NCBI GenBank assembly: GCA_937982065.1
Contig: CALJMO010000047.1
Location: 62,001-126,000, forward strand
Length of the DNA stretch: 64,000 bases
Origin: an uncultured Collinsella sp.
GTDB taxonomy: Bacteria; Actinomycetota; Coriobacteriia; Coriobacteriales; Coriobacteriaceae
Reading direction: 5' to 3'
Below, piece by piece: positions 1 to 7,910 of this stretch. Every line of letters starts with the position of its first letter. The stretch's first letter is position 1. A program made the translations under genes and the position numbers. The notes under the pieces were generated by a model that saw nothing but the letters and a program-made list of their open reading frames with translations, ran no database searches and was not told the DNA's origin.

Positions 1-686
1 ACTACGACATCCGCCGCGCCTTCACCGCGCAGATCATCATCGACAAGCTGAAGAAGCGCGACGGCATCACGATCGACAACATGACCGAGGCGCTCGACCG
101 CTGCGTGGAAGACGGCGTGAAGGAAATCGTCGTGCAGCCGACGCATCTCATGGGTGGCCTGGAATACACCGACGTGAAAGACGAGCTCGACAAGTACGCC
201 GACAAGTTCGACAAGATCTCGCTCGGCGACCCGCTGCTCACCTCCGACGACGACTACAAGAAGGTGGCCGCAGCCATTAAGGAGAACATGGCGTCCTTCG
301 ACGACGGCAAGACGGCGCTGTGCCTCATGGGTCACGGCACCGAAGCCGATTCCAACGCCGACTATGCCAAGATGCAGGAAGTGTTTAAGAACGAGGGCTT
401 GACGCAGTTCTTCGTCGGCACCGTCGAGGCTGAACCGACCTGCGAGGATGTTATCGCCGCCGCGAGCGCCGCAGGCTACAAGAAGGCCGTGCTCGCGCCG
501 TTCATGGTGGTCGCGGGCGACCACGCGAACAACGACATGGCAGACGAGACCGACCCCGACAGCTGGGCTGCGAAGTTCGTGGCCGCCGGCTTCGAAGTGA
601 CGTGCCTGCTCCAGGGTCTGGGACAGAACGTCGCGGTCGACGAAATCTACGTCTCGCACGTGGACGACGCCATCGCCAAGCTGTAA
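1..686 (+). CDS. cbiK: CbiK-type sirohydrochlorin cobaltochelatase (5' truncated by window)
   Basis: The reading frame is open from base 3, so the true start lies outside the window; about 228 residues are visible. Class II chelatases of the CbiK family insert Co2+ into sirohydrochlorin in anaerobic cobalamin synthesis, and some relatives handle iron. The two metal-site histidines are visible in MGHGTEADSN (His codon at 333-335) and VAGDHANNDMA (His codon at 522-524), and the QPTHLMGG segment is typical of the family. No other cobalamin synthesis gene adjoins it; instead it precedes two lipoproteins and a FecCD-type ABC transporter on the same strand. That context fits a chelatase acting on an imported metal tetrapyrrole (inference). 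Whether it has a signal peptide cannot be seen. Family assignment is strong; the physiological metal and direction of the reaction are open. Confidence 0.9.
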   Translation, partial: YDIRRAFTAQIIIDKLKKRDGITIDNMTEALDRCVEDGVKEIVVQPTHLMGGLEYTDVKDELDKYADKFDKISLGDPLLTSDDDYKKVAAAIKENMASFDDGKTALCLMGHGTEADSNADYAKMQEVFKNEGLTQFFVGTVEAEPTCEDVIAAASAAGYKKAVLAPFMVVAGDHANNDMADETDPDSWAAKFVAAGFEVTCLLQGLGQNVAVDEIYVSHVDDAIAKL

Positions 687-695
687 ACTCGCCGC

Positions 696-768
696 GCACG
701 GGGGCGCCGGTCGCGTCCCCGTGCAACGGGCATGCGCCTTCCCCGACTGACGGCGCATGCCCGTTGCA
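696..768 (+). other. Two tandem perfect hairpins between cbiK and the lipoprotein gene
   Basis: The first stem pairs GCACGGGG (696-703) with CCCCGTGC (717-724). The second pairs 722-738 with 752-768, a perfect 17-bp stem with a 13-nt loop. Neither is followed by a T-run, so they are not classical intrinsic terminators. They may stabilise or cap the cbiK mRNA, or uncouple cbiK from the downstream lipoprotein genes. Confidence 0.6.
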
Positions 769-831
769 TTCGCATCCCGTCAGCCCACCGCACGGCGCGG
801 GCGGTCGAAGCGATTGAAAGGAACCCCCTCC

Positions 832-1365
832 ATGTTGAAGAAAACCCTCGCCTTCGCCCTGTCGGCGGCGCTTTTCGCGTTCTCGCTCGCCGGCTGCGGC
901 GGAAATTCAATCGACAGCGCAAAGGCAAGCGATGCCGATTCCCAGGAAAAGACCGAACAGGCGGCCGATGCGCCCGAGGGCGCAAGCGCTGCCCCCATCA
1001 CCGCCGACAAGGTGGCCGACGGCACCTATCCGATCACCGTAGATTCCAGCTCGAACATGTTCAGGATTGTGGACGCCCAGCTCATCGTGGAAAACGGCTC
1101 CATGCACTGCGTGATGACGCTTTCCGGCACGGGCTACGGCAAGCTCTTCATGGGCACGGGCGACGAGGCTGCCGCCGCGAGCGAGGCCGACTTCATCCCC
1201 TATGTGGAAAACGCGGAAGGCAAGTACACCTACGACGTGCCCGTTGAAGCGCTCGACGAGGACACCGCCTGCGCCGCGTGGAGTATTAGAAAAGAGCAGT
1301 GGTACGACCGCACGCTCGTGTTCGAATCCGCCGGCGTCGATCTACGCGCCGACGCACTGAAGTAA
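832..1365 (+). CDS. Small lipoprotein of a metal/tetrapyrrole uptake cluster
   Basis: The 177-residue product starts at MLKKTLAFAL, preceded by a purine-rich AAAGGAA site, and carries a signal peptide ending in the lipobox SLAGC, so it should be anchored on the outer face of the membrane. After an acidic, Ala-rich linker (about residues 25-60) comes one beta-rich domain containing DSSSNMFRIVDAQL and SGTGYGKLF. The SS-N-M/Y plus later Tyr pattern (KYTYDVPV, WYDRTL) recalls NEAT-like haem-binding beta-sandwich domains and resembles the N-terminal domain of the next gene. That similarity is by eye only. The stop lies 4 nt before the next start, so the two are probably translated together. A ligand-capture role for the adjoining ABC importer is inferred; the ligand is not known. 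Confidence 0.65.
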   Translation: MLKKTLAFALSAALFAFSLAGCGGNSIDSAKASDADSQEKTEQAADAPEGASAAPITADKVADGTYPITVDSSSNMFRIVDAQLIVENGSMHCVMTLSGTGYGKLFMGTGDEAAAASEADFIPYVENAEGKYTYDVPVEALDEDTACAAWSIRKEQWYDRTLVFESAGVDLRADALK

Positions 1366-1369
1366 CGCC

Positions 1370-2941
1370 ATGCGGTCGATTCTTCCCAAGGGGGAAAGCA
1401 GAAAGCGCCGCAGCATCGCGGTGCGCGCGATCGCCTGCGTTCTCGTCGCCCTGCTCGCGCTTCCCTTCGCGGGGTGCAGTGCGAGCCCGAACGCGACCGG
1501 TGGCACGGCAGGCTCTCAGGAATACACTGTGAGCGTCTCGCTCTCCGGCGGGTCAGGGCGCGCAAGCATCGCCTCACCCACCACAATTGTGAAGGATGGC
1601 GACACCTACACCGCGACCATCACCTGGTCGAGTTCGAACTACGACAAAATGACCGTCAACGGCGTGGACTACGCGCCCGTAAACGACGGCGGCAACTCCA
1701 CGTTCGAGATACCCGTCACGCTCGACGAGGACATCGCCGTGTCGGCCGAGACCGTCGCCATGTCAACGCCGCACACCATCGACTACACGCTCCACTTCGA
1801 TTCATCCACCATGAAGGAGAAATCGGGCGACGAAGCAAGCGGCGGCTCCCCTGCGGGAACGGCTTCAAACGCCGCGGCCGACTTCCACAACGCCGATTTG
1901 GGCTGCGGCTGGAAGCCGACGGGGACGCTTCAGCTTGAATACGCCGAGCACTTCACTGTCGACGAGTACGAAGGCGGCCTGCGGCTTATCTGCATTTCGA
2001 ACGGGGAGCGCTTCCTCGTGGTGCCGCAAAATGCAAAGGTACCTGATGGGTTGAGCTCCGACATCGCGGTCATAAGGCGCCCCGCCGACAAGGTGTACCT
2101 CGTGTCGTCGGCGACGATGTGCCTGGTCGACGCGCTCGATGCGAACGACAATATCCTCATGTCGGGCACGAAGGCCGACGATTGCTCGGTCGCGGGCTTC
2201 AAAAGCGCGCTCGAAAGTGGGGTGATCGCCTACGGCGGCAAGTACAGCGCGCCCGACTACGAGCGAATATCGGCCTCGGGCTGCACGCTCGCCATCGAGA
2301 ACACCATGATCAACCACACGCCCGATGTGAAGGAAAAGCTGCAGAAACTCGGGCTCGTCGTGCTCACCGAACAGTCGTCGAGCGAGCCCGAAGCACTCGG
2401 GCGCGTCGAGTGGATTAAGCTTTTCGGCGTCCTGTTCGACAAGGAAGACGAGGCCGCGCACCTGTTCAACGAGCAGAAGGCCCGCGTCGAGCAAACGTCG
2501 GGGCTCGCGTCGTCAGGTAAAACCGTGGCGTATTTCTACATTAACTCGAACGGGGCCGCCGTCACGCGGCGGGCGGGCGACTACGTGGCGCAGATGATCG
2601 AGCTTGCAGGCGGCAGCTACGCGCTCGATGACGCGCAGACGGCGTCGACGTCAGGTTCGTCAGTAACGCTTGAAATGGAGCGCTTCAACGCGACGGCGAA
2701 GGATGCCGACATCATCGTCTACAACGGCGCCATCGACAAATCGATTGTCACCTTGAACGACTTTGTAGGCAAAAACGCGCTATTGTCGCAGTTCAAAGCC
2801 GTGAAGAATGGCAATGTCTGGGTCACAAGCGCCGACATGTACCAGCAGATGACTTCTACCGCCGACATTATCGACGAGCTGCACGGGGCGTTCACCGGCG
2901 ATGACGCGAGCAACTTCCATTATCTGAGGAAGCTTGGCTAG
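1370..2941 (+). CDS. Lipoprotein fusing a NEAT-like domain to a FecB/BtuF-type binding domain
   Basis: The 523-residue protein begins with a signal peptide and lipobox (LPFAGC, Cys near residue 36). Residues about 45-150 form a beta-rich domain (TATITWSSSNYDKMTVNG, then HTIDYTLHFDSS) resembling the NEAT-like character of the preceding lipoprotein. Residues about 190-520 match a type III periplasmic-binding fold as used for iron-siderophore, haem and cobalamin importers (IAVIRRPADKVYLVSS, ALGRVEWIKLFGVLF, GKTVAYFYINSNG, ADIIVYNGAID). It overlaps or abuts the permease gene downstream. The substrate-binding role for the neighbouring FecCD permease and ATPase follows from family and position. The fusion of an accessory surface domain to the binding protein is unusual. 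Iron-tetrapyrrole or corrinoid is the likely ligand class; which one is not decided by sequence. Confidence 0.8.
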   Translation: MRSILPKGESRKRRSIAVRAIACVLVALLALPFAGCSASPNATGGTAGSQEYTVSVSLSGGSGRASIASPTTIVKDGDTYTATITWSSSNYDKMTVNGVDYAPVNDGGNSTFEIPVTLDEDIAVSAETVAMSTPHTIDYTLHFDSSTMKEKSGDEASGGSPAGTASNAAADFHNADLGCGWKPTGTLQLEYAEHFTVDEYEGGLRLICISNGERFLVVPQNAKVPDGLSSDIAVIRRPADKVYLVSSATMCLVDALDANDNILMSGTKADDCSVAGFKSALESGVIAYGGKYSAPDYERISASGCTLAIENTMINHTPDVKEKLQKLGLVVLTEQSSSEPEALGRVEWIKLFGVLFDKEDEAAHLFNEQKARVEQTSGLASSGKTVAYFYINSNGAAVTRRAGDYVAQMIELAGGSYALDDAQTASTSGSSVTLEMERFNATAKDADIIVYNGAIDKSIVTLNDFVGKNALLSQFKAVKNGNVWVTSADMYQQMTSTADIIDELHGAFTGDDASNFHYLRKLG

Positions 2942-2945
2942 CGTC

Positions 2946-3986
2946 ATGAGAAGCCGGCTTTCCATGACATACGACGAATCGGGGCGCGCCGCGCGGTGTC
3001 GCGTCGTGACGGCGCTGCTCGCTGTTGCCCTCATCGTGCTCGTCGGGGCCAACCTGTGCATCGGGAGCGTGCTCGTGCCCGCAGACCACATCCCCGGCAT
3101 CCTTTCGGGCGGCGCGGCCAATTCCATGGAAAGCCAAGTCATCTGGGAGATTCGCCTGCCGCGTGTGCTTTCAGCCGTGCTTCTCGGCGGGGCGCTTTCC
3201 CTCTCCGGGTTCCTGCTGCAGACGTTTTTCAACAACCCCATCGCCGACCCGTTCATCTTGGGCGTCTCCTCGGGCGCAAAGTTCGTCGTCGCGCTTACGA
3301 TGATCGTACTTCTGGGCGCGAACCAGGCCATGTCCTCGCCGGCCATGGTGGCCGCAGCGTTTCTGGGCTCGCTTATCACCATCGGCTTCGTGCTCCTCAT
3401 CGCACGGCGCATAAGTTCCATGGCCATGCTCATCGTGGCTGGCGTCATGGTGGGATACATCTGCTCGGCGGCGACGAACTTCCTTATCGCCTTCGCCGAC
3501 GACCAGTCCATCGTGAACCTGCACAACTGGTCTTTGGGTAGCTTCTCGGGTTCGAGCTGGGACGACATCGCGGTCATCGCGGTCGTGGTGATCACCGTGA
3601 GCGCATGCGTATTCGCGATATCGAAGCCCCTTTCCGCCTTCCAGCTGGGAGAAGCCTACGCGAAAAGCGTCGGCGTGAACGTCGCACGCTTCCGCGTGGT
3701 GCTCGTCCTTCTAGCGAGCATGCTCTCCGCCTGCGTGACCGCGTTCGCAGGTCCGGTGTCGTTCGTAGGCATCGCGGTTCCGCATCTCGTTAAGTCGGCG
3801 CTGAAGTCGTCGAAGCCCATCCGCGTGATTCCTGCATGCTTCTTGGGAGGCGCCATCTTCTGCGCGGGCTGCGATTTGATCGCGCGCACGCTGTTCTCTC
3901 CCGTCGAGCTTTCCATCAGCGCCGTCACCGCCATCTTCGGCGCGCCGGTGGTTATCGCGCTCATGTTGAAGAAGCGGGTGAGGTAG
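2946..3986 (+). CDS. FecCD/BtuC-family ABC transporter permease
   Basis: A roughly 346-residue, highly hydrophobic protein with about ten membrane segments. It shows family hallmarks: RLPRVLSAVLLGGALSLSG near the first cytoplasmic loop, NNPIADPFILGVSSGAKF, and GPVSFVGIAVPHLVK in the coupling-helix region. The reading frame can be extended to a TTG at 2934 that overlaps the stop of the binding-protein gene; ATG at 2946 is the likelier start, although its Shine-Dalgarno site is distant. It forms the membrane channel for the substrate captured by the lipoproteins, driven by the ATPase encoded directly after it (stop at 3986, next ATG at 3987). Confidence 0.88.
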   Translation: MRSRLSMTYDESGRAARCRVVTALLAVALIVLVGANLCIGSVLVPADHIPGILSGGAANSMESQVIWEIRLPRVLSAVLLGGALSLSGFLLQTFFNNPIADPFILGVSSGAKFVVALTMIVLLGANQAMSSPAMVAAAFLGSLITIGFVLLIARRISSMAMLIVAGVMVGYICSAATNFLIAFADDQSIVNLHNWSLGSFSGSSWDDIAVIAVVVITVSACVFAISKPLSAFQLGEAYAKSVGVNVARFRVVLVLLASMLSACVTAFAGPVSFVGIAVPHLVKSALKSSKPIRVIPACFLGGAIFCAGCDLIARTLFSPVELSISAVTAIFGAPVVIALMLKKRVR

Positions 3987-5303
3987 ATGGGGGAATTCGT
4001 GCCACGGTCTAAAACGCTCGGAGGGGACATTCCATGCTTAGACAGTCCTGAGCTCGCACGAAAGCGCCAGAAGGCACTTTCGGCTCGTGCGGAACTGCGC
4101 GCGGAACGCCTCCTCCGAGCGGAGTCGAACCTCGAAACCCCGGTCGAAACGCAGGCTGACGGAGCACCGCTTTTCCGCATAAGCGACCTGTCGGCGGGCT
4201 ACGACAAGAAGGTCGTAGTCGAAGGCGTCGATCTGGAGGTTCGCGCGGGCGACGTCGTGGCGCTCATCGGGCCGAACGGCTCGGGCAAGTCGACCATCTT
4301 GAAAACCATCACACGCCATCTGGCACCGCTTGCCGGCGCGGTCGAGCTCGACGGGCGGGAGATTTCCCGATGGAAGACGGCGGAGTTCGCAAGGAACCTT
4401 GCCGTTATGCTGACAGATCGCCCCCGGACCGAACTCCTCACCTGCCGCGATATCGTAGAGGCGGGAAGGCATCCCTACACCGGGCGAATGGGAACACTCA
4501 CGCCCGATGACCATAATCGGGTCGACGAGGCCATGAAAACCGCACATGTGGAAGAGCTCGCCGAGCGCGACTTCATGCAGATAAGCGACGGGCAACGCCA
4601 GCGCGTCATGCTCGCACGCGCCATCGCGCAGGATCCGCGTGTGCTCGTGCTCGACGAGCCCACGTCGTATCTCGATATCCGCTACCAGATCGACCTGCTG
4701 CGAATACTTCGCCACCTTTCGAAATCGCGGAATGTGGCTGTCATCATGTCCATCCACGAACTCGAGCTCGCGCAGAAAAGCGCCGACAAGGTGATTTGCG
4801 TGAAGGACGGCCGGGTCTTCCGCGCCGGCGCACCCGAGGACATATTCACGCGCGAGACGATTGGCGAGCTCTACGGCCTTCAACATGGCACCTTCAACGA
4901 GCGCTTCGGCAGCGTGGAAATTGGGCGCCCACACGGCGATGCGCACACGTTCGTCATCGCCGGCGCAGGTACGGGATCGGCTGTGTTTCGCCAGCTCATC
5001 CGGCAGGGCAAGGCGTTCTACGCGGGCGTTCTGCACGAAGGGGACATCGACTGCGAGCTCGCGCGCGACCTGGCGACGGAATGCGTAGCCGAGCGCGCCT
5101 TCGAGCCGATCGGGGATAAAACCATAGCCCGCGCCAAAGAGCTCCTCGTCCACTGCGCGCGCCTTATCGTGTGCCCCGCCGCCTTCGGCACCATAAACGC
5201 CCGCAACGCAGAGCTCGTCGAGTTCGCACGCTCGCATGGTATCGAGGTCATGCGAGCGTGCGAAGGCGCATCGGAGGATTCCCATTTGGAGTGGGAAGAA
5301 TAA
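3987..5303 (+). CDS. ABC transporter ATPase (FecE/BtuD type) with N- and C-terminal extensions
   Basis: The 438-residue protein contains a complete ATPase core at about residues 65-300: Walker A GPNGSGKST, Q-loop region with an atypical LTDRPRTELLT, signature ISDGQRQRVMLARA (ISDGQ instead of LSGGQ), Walker B VLVLDEPTSYLD and the switch His in MSIHELE. Ahead of the core is an Arg/Ala-rich stretch of about 60 residues. Behind it is a domain of about 130 residues starting FVIAGAGTGSAVFRQL, which looks Rossmann-like (glycine-rich loop, alternating hydrophobic strands, LIVCPAAFGTINARN). Most FecE proteins are near 260 residues, so about 170 residues are additional. It starts on the base after the permease stop. 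It energises import of the cluster's substrate; the C-terminal domain may sense ligand or cofactor (inference). Confidence 0.85.
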   Translation: MGEFVPRSKTLGGDIPCLDSPELARKRQKALSARAELRAERLLRAESNLETPVETQADGAPLFRISDLSAGYDKKVVVEGVDLEVRAGDVVALIGPNGSGKSTILKTITRHLAPLAGAVELDGREISRWKTAEFARNLAVMLTDRPRTELLTCRDIVEAGRHPYTGRMGTLTPDDHNRVDEAMKTAHVEELAERDFMQISDGQRQRVMLARAIAQDPRVLVLDEPTSYLDIRYQIDLLRILRHLSKSRNVAVIMSIHELELAQKSADKVICVKDGRVFRAGAPEDIFTRETIGELYGLQHGTFNERFGSVEIGRPHGDAHTFVIAGAGTGSAVFRQLIRQGKAFYAGVLHEGDIDCELARDLATECVAERAFEPIGDKTIARAKELLVHCARLIVCPAAFGTINARNAELVEFARSHGIEVMRACEGASEDSHLEWEE

Positions 5304-5320
5304 ACTGGACTTTCTTTTAA

Positions 5321-5413
5321 GGATCCTCAGGCTACAGCTCCTACGCCGGCGAGGTCTACAAGGCGCCGGAGAACCTCGTGAACAGGTATTTCCACGCCGA
5401 CGAGCCCAACTAG
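5321..5413 (+). pseudogene. Degraded IS3-family transposase fragment
   Basis: The frame reads GYSSYAGEVYKAPENLV then NRYFHADEPN and stops. This matches, from memory of the family, the segment just before the DDE integrase core in IS3-type OrfB proteins (pattern YSSYxGE, then ApeNLvnRdFhAdaPN followed by WLTDIT). Only about 30 codons remain and a stop replaces the catalytic core. It sits precisely between the plus-strand uptake cluster and the minus-strand block that fills the rest of the window. It is likely the scar of a past insertion or recombination event. Confidence 0.6.
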
Positions 5414-5415
5414 GC

Positions 5416-6027
5416 CTAATCCAAGCGAGATTCCAGACTCGACAGACCATTGAGAGTCAGATCGTTGGCGACCTCAGAGACGCGCTCGATGGGAACCGAA
5501 CCGTCAGACAGCGCCCACGTGCGATAGATACCGATAATACCCGACAGCAAAAACGCCAGATAGTAGTCGAACATCTCGTCCTTGAGACCTTGAGGCAGCA
5601 GATCGCGCTCGGCAATCTCGTGCTCGAGCGGCGCACGAAGACGAGCCATAAAATCATCGAGCGGAATGTTCTCGATCAGCTGACGATTGAGCACCAAGTT
5701 GTTGCACAGTGCCTCGTTAACGGTTTTAAAGAAGGTCGCCGCCGCGCCCAGGGCGCGCTCGTTGGTGTCGCCGTCCATGGAAGCAAGCGTTTTCTCGACC
5801 GAGTCGACAATCATCTCCACCACATCGACGGCAATGGCATCGAGCAGGCCGTCAACCGTGCCAAAGTGCACGTAGAAGGTTTTGCGGTCGACATTGGCCT
5901 CGCGCGCGATGGCACTCACCGTAATGTCTGCCAGCGGCTTTTCCATGAGCAGGCGCTCGAAAGCCGAAAGGATGGCATTACGGCTGCGAACGATGCGGCG
6001 GTCAAGACGCGGTTTGCTGGTTGCCAT
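5416..6027 (-). CDS. TetR/AcrR-family transcriptional regulator
   Basis: A 203-residue protein with an N-terminal TetR helix-turn-helix (ILSAFERLLMEKPLADITV, then AIAREANVDRKTFYVHFG at about residues 15-55) and a helical C-terminal ligand domain. The start at MATSKPRLDRR follows AAGGG with normal spacing; the longer frame upstream lacks a ribosome site. TetR proteins usually repress an adjacent transporter or enzyme gene. The nearest candidate here is the UPF0104 membrane protein gene upstream on the same strand, 117 bp away. The end of the gene lies 2 bp from the transposase scrap. Target and effector are unknown. Confidence 0.85.
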   Translation of the reverse strand: MATSKPRLDRRIVRSRNAILSAFERLLMEKPLADITVSAIAREANVDRKTFYVHFGTVDGLLDAIAVDVVEMIVDSVEKTLASMDGDTNERALGAAATFFKTVNEALCNNLVLNRQLIENIPLDDFMARLRAPLEHEIAERDLLPQGLKDEMFDYYLAFLLSGIIGIYRTWALSDGSVPIERVSEVANDLTLNGLSSLESRLD

Positions 6028-6143
6028 GGGCGTGTCCCTTCGATATGCGAGCATTCATCAACAGATGAGAGATAATCTACGTAAGAGGATTATCCCCCAT
6101 ACAGCACAAATATGCCCCGCATCATGAAGAACGCACGACTGCC

Positions 6144-7451
6144 CTACTGCGACTTGGGATGCTTCTTCTTATTGAGTGCCGACGGAGATACGCGAATACC
6201 ATCGCCTGTCTGGCGCACATAGGCTTTATGAGCCGGCTTAGCGGTCCCAGAAGCCTTCTGAGCGCGCTTCTTGGGATCAACGGTAACAGCATTCGTGGGG
6301 TGCGGCTTAGTGGGCGCAGAGGGCGTCTGAGGCGTGCGGCCGAGCTTGCGCATCACACGATCCCAACGCGCATGGATGCTCTCGTTGTGGGCGCTCTTAA
6401 GTCCCAGCAGGGGCGCAGCCAAAATGGTCGGCGCAATAAACGTAATGAGGCGCCACAGCAGATAGCCAGCGGTCGAAGCCGACCCAAAGAAATGACCCAA
6501 GAACAATGCAAAGCCGCCCTCAGCGCCACCAGTTCCGCCGGGCAAGGGAACCGCAGAGCTCAGCAGCTGGACAAAGGCGCTCGCGGCCATGACCGAGAAA
6601 AAGTCGACCTCGTGGTGGCCAAAGGCAAGCATCAGGAAATACGGAACCAGATAGAAAAACGCGAGCTGCAGCATGGTGATAAACACGGTGAGCAGCATGG
6701 AAGAAAAATGTCCGGCCGAAAGCTTAAACTTCTCGGAGAAGGAGTAGATCTCGCCGTCGACAAACGTGCGCCATCCCTCGATCTTAGTGGCCGAGACACC
6801 TATGCGCTCAAGCCAATTGATGATGCAATGGGCGACGCGCGTGACGGTCTTAGGCATGAGCGCGACGGCGAAGATGCCCAGCAAGATGCAGCAGTGCCCA
6901 CCAAAGCTAAAGACGCACAGCAACGTCATGTCGCCATAGCGCTCGGCAAAAAACGGCATACGGGCGAGCAGCAGGATAGCGCCCCAGGCAACGAGGCCAA
7001 ACTGGTACACGATAAAACGCGTGAATTGCGTGGCGCCGGCCTCGCCCACGTTTTGGCCGGCCTTGGTCAGGCGATAGATCTGAGCCGGGGTGGAGCCCAT
7101 CATCATGGGCGTCAGGTTGCCAAAGAAGATGCCACTCGCCTCGACCGAGATCAGGTCGCGGATGCCGACGGGCGAATTGGGATCGAGCCAGACGGCGATC
7201 GCATAGGCCACAATGCCAAAGAACAGGTACATGAACATGCAAAGACACGCGACAACGAGCCATGACGCCTGGACGCTCGACATAGCGGCCCAGAACTGCC
7301 CCATCTGCCCGGTTACCACCAGATAGACGATATAACCTACCAGCACGACGCCGATAAAGATGGCGCCGCGGCGTGCGCTCTTATTGTCATCTCCGCCCGA
7401 GGCCTCAACCTCGACCTGGGGCTTAGACGTATGCTGAGAGGACTCCGTCAT
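6144..7451 (-). CDS. UPF0104 / lysylphosphatidylglycerol synthase TM-region family membrane protein
   Basis: A 435-residue integral membrane protein with about seven or eight hydrophobic segments, a short acidic N-terminus and a basic Lys/Pro-rich cytoplasmic tail of about 90 residues (DPKKRAQKASGTAKPAHK). The segment VQLLSSAVPLPGGTGGAEGGFALF is the characteristic family motif (PxPGGxGxxE) of the AglD/MprF-flippase superfamily. The start MTESSQHT follows AAGGAG at good spacing. Members flip or modify polyprenyl- or phospho-lipids; there is no attached MprF-type synthase domain, so a transport or flippase role is more likely than aminoacylation (inference). Confidence 0.82.
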   Translation of the reverse strand: MTESSQHTSKPQVEVEASGGDDNKSARRGAIFIGVVLVGYIVYLVVTGQMGQFWAAMSSVQASWLVVACLCMFMYLFFGIVAYAIAVWLDPNSPVGIRDLISVEASGIFFGNLTPMMMGSTPAQIYRLTKAGQNVGEAGATQFTRFIVYQFGLVAWGAILLLARMPFFAERYGDMTLLCVFSFGGHCCILLGIFAVALMPKTVTRVAHCIINWLERIGVSATKIEGWRTFVDGEIYSFSEKFKLSAGHFSSMLLTVFITMLQLAFFYLVPYFLMLAFGHHEVDFFSVMAASAFVQLLSSAVPLPGGTGGAEGGFALFLGHFFGSASTAGYLLWRLITFIAPTILAAPLLGLKSAHNESIHARWDRVMRKLGRTPQTPSAPTKPHPTNAVTVDPKKRAQKASGTAKPAHKAYVRQTGDGIRVSPSALNKKKHPKSQ

Positions 7452-7556
7452 GAGACTCCTTCTAACAGTCAAAATATCTTGGATATTGTACCCGTAAGGG
7501 CCATAGGCAGAACGCAAAGCTCTGGTTCAAACGGGAATTGCAGACGGTTGTTTGAA

Positions 7557-7591
7557 AATAAAAAACCCGACCTTCCATGGGAAGGCCGGGT
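7557..7591 (-). terminator. Rho-independent terminator of the tRNA-Glu array
   Basis: On the minus strand, ACCCGGCCTTCC pairs with GGAAGGTCGGGT around a CAT loop, followed by TTTTTTATT. It lies 11 bp after the last tRNA gene. Confidence 0.88.
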
Positions 7592-7601
7592 ATCAGATGT
7601 A

Positions 7602-7678
7602 TGGTAGCCCGTACCAGATTCGAACTGGTGATCTCCGCCTTGAGAGGGCGGCGTCCTAAACCGCTAGACGAACGGGCC
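7602..7678 (-). tRNA. tRNA-Glu (anticodon CTC), copy 3 of the array
   Basis: A complete 77-nt cloverleaf with encoded CCA. The acceptor GGCCCGT pairs with ACGGGCT (G1-U72 wobble), the anticodon stem is CCGCC/GGCGG around loop CTCTCAA, and the T arm is ACCAG-TTCGAAT-CTGGT. Anticodon CTC reads GAG. The gene is identical to the two upstream copies. Confidence 0.95.
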
Positions 7679-7700
7679 ATAAGCCTCAGCAGAAAAGAAG
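7679..7700 (-). repeat. Identical 22-bp spacer between tRNA copies 2 and 3
   Basis: These 22 bp are the same as those at 7778-7799, so gene plus spacer make a perfect 99-bp tandem repeat unit. This points to recent duplication by unequal recombination. Confidence 0.9.
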
Positions 7701-7777
7701 TGGTAGCCCGTACCAGATTCGAACTGGTGATCTCCGCCTTGAGAGGGCGGCGTCCTAAACCGCTAGACGAACGGGCC
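7701..7777 (-). tRNA. tRNA-Glu (anticodon CTC), copy 2 of the array
   Basis: Sequence and fold are identical to the copy at 7602-7678, offset by exactly 99 bp. CCA is encoded. Confidence 0.95.
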
Positions 7778-7799
7778 ATAAGCCTCAGCAGAAAAGAAG

Positions 7800-7876
7800 T
7801 GGTAGCCCGTACCAGATTCGAACTGGTGATCTCCGCCTTGAGAGGGCGGCGTCCTAAACCGCTAGACGAACGGGCC
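7800..7876 (-). tRNA. tRNA-Glu (anticodon CTC), copy 1 of the array (promoter-proximal)
   Basis: Sequence and fold are identical to the other two copies. It is nearest to the array promoter and is the first transcribed. All three are presumably cut from one precursor. Confidence 0.95.
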
Positions 7877-7910
7877 ACATGACATCTGCACTGCCGTGCT
7901 GCGAGGAAAT

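Noticed and set aside
7602..7876. CRISPR-like regular repeat
   Set aside because: Repeat units are whole tRNA genes and the spacers are identical to each other, unlike CRISPR spacers; no cas genes are near.
7462..7882. Repetitive open frames across the tRNA-Glu array, on both strands
   Set aside because: They simply translate the three identical tRNA genes and spacers; the cloverleaves, promoter and terminator explain the sequence.
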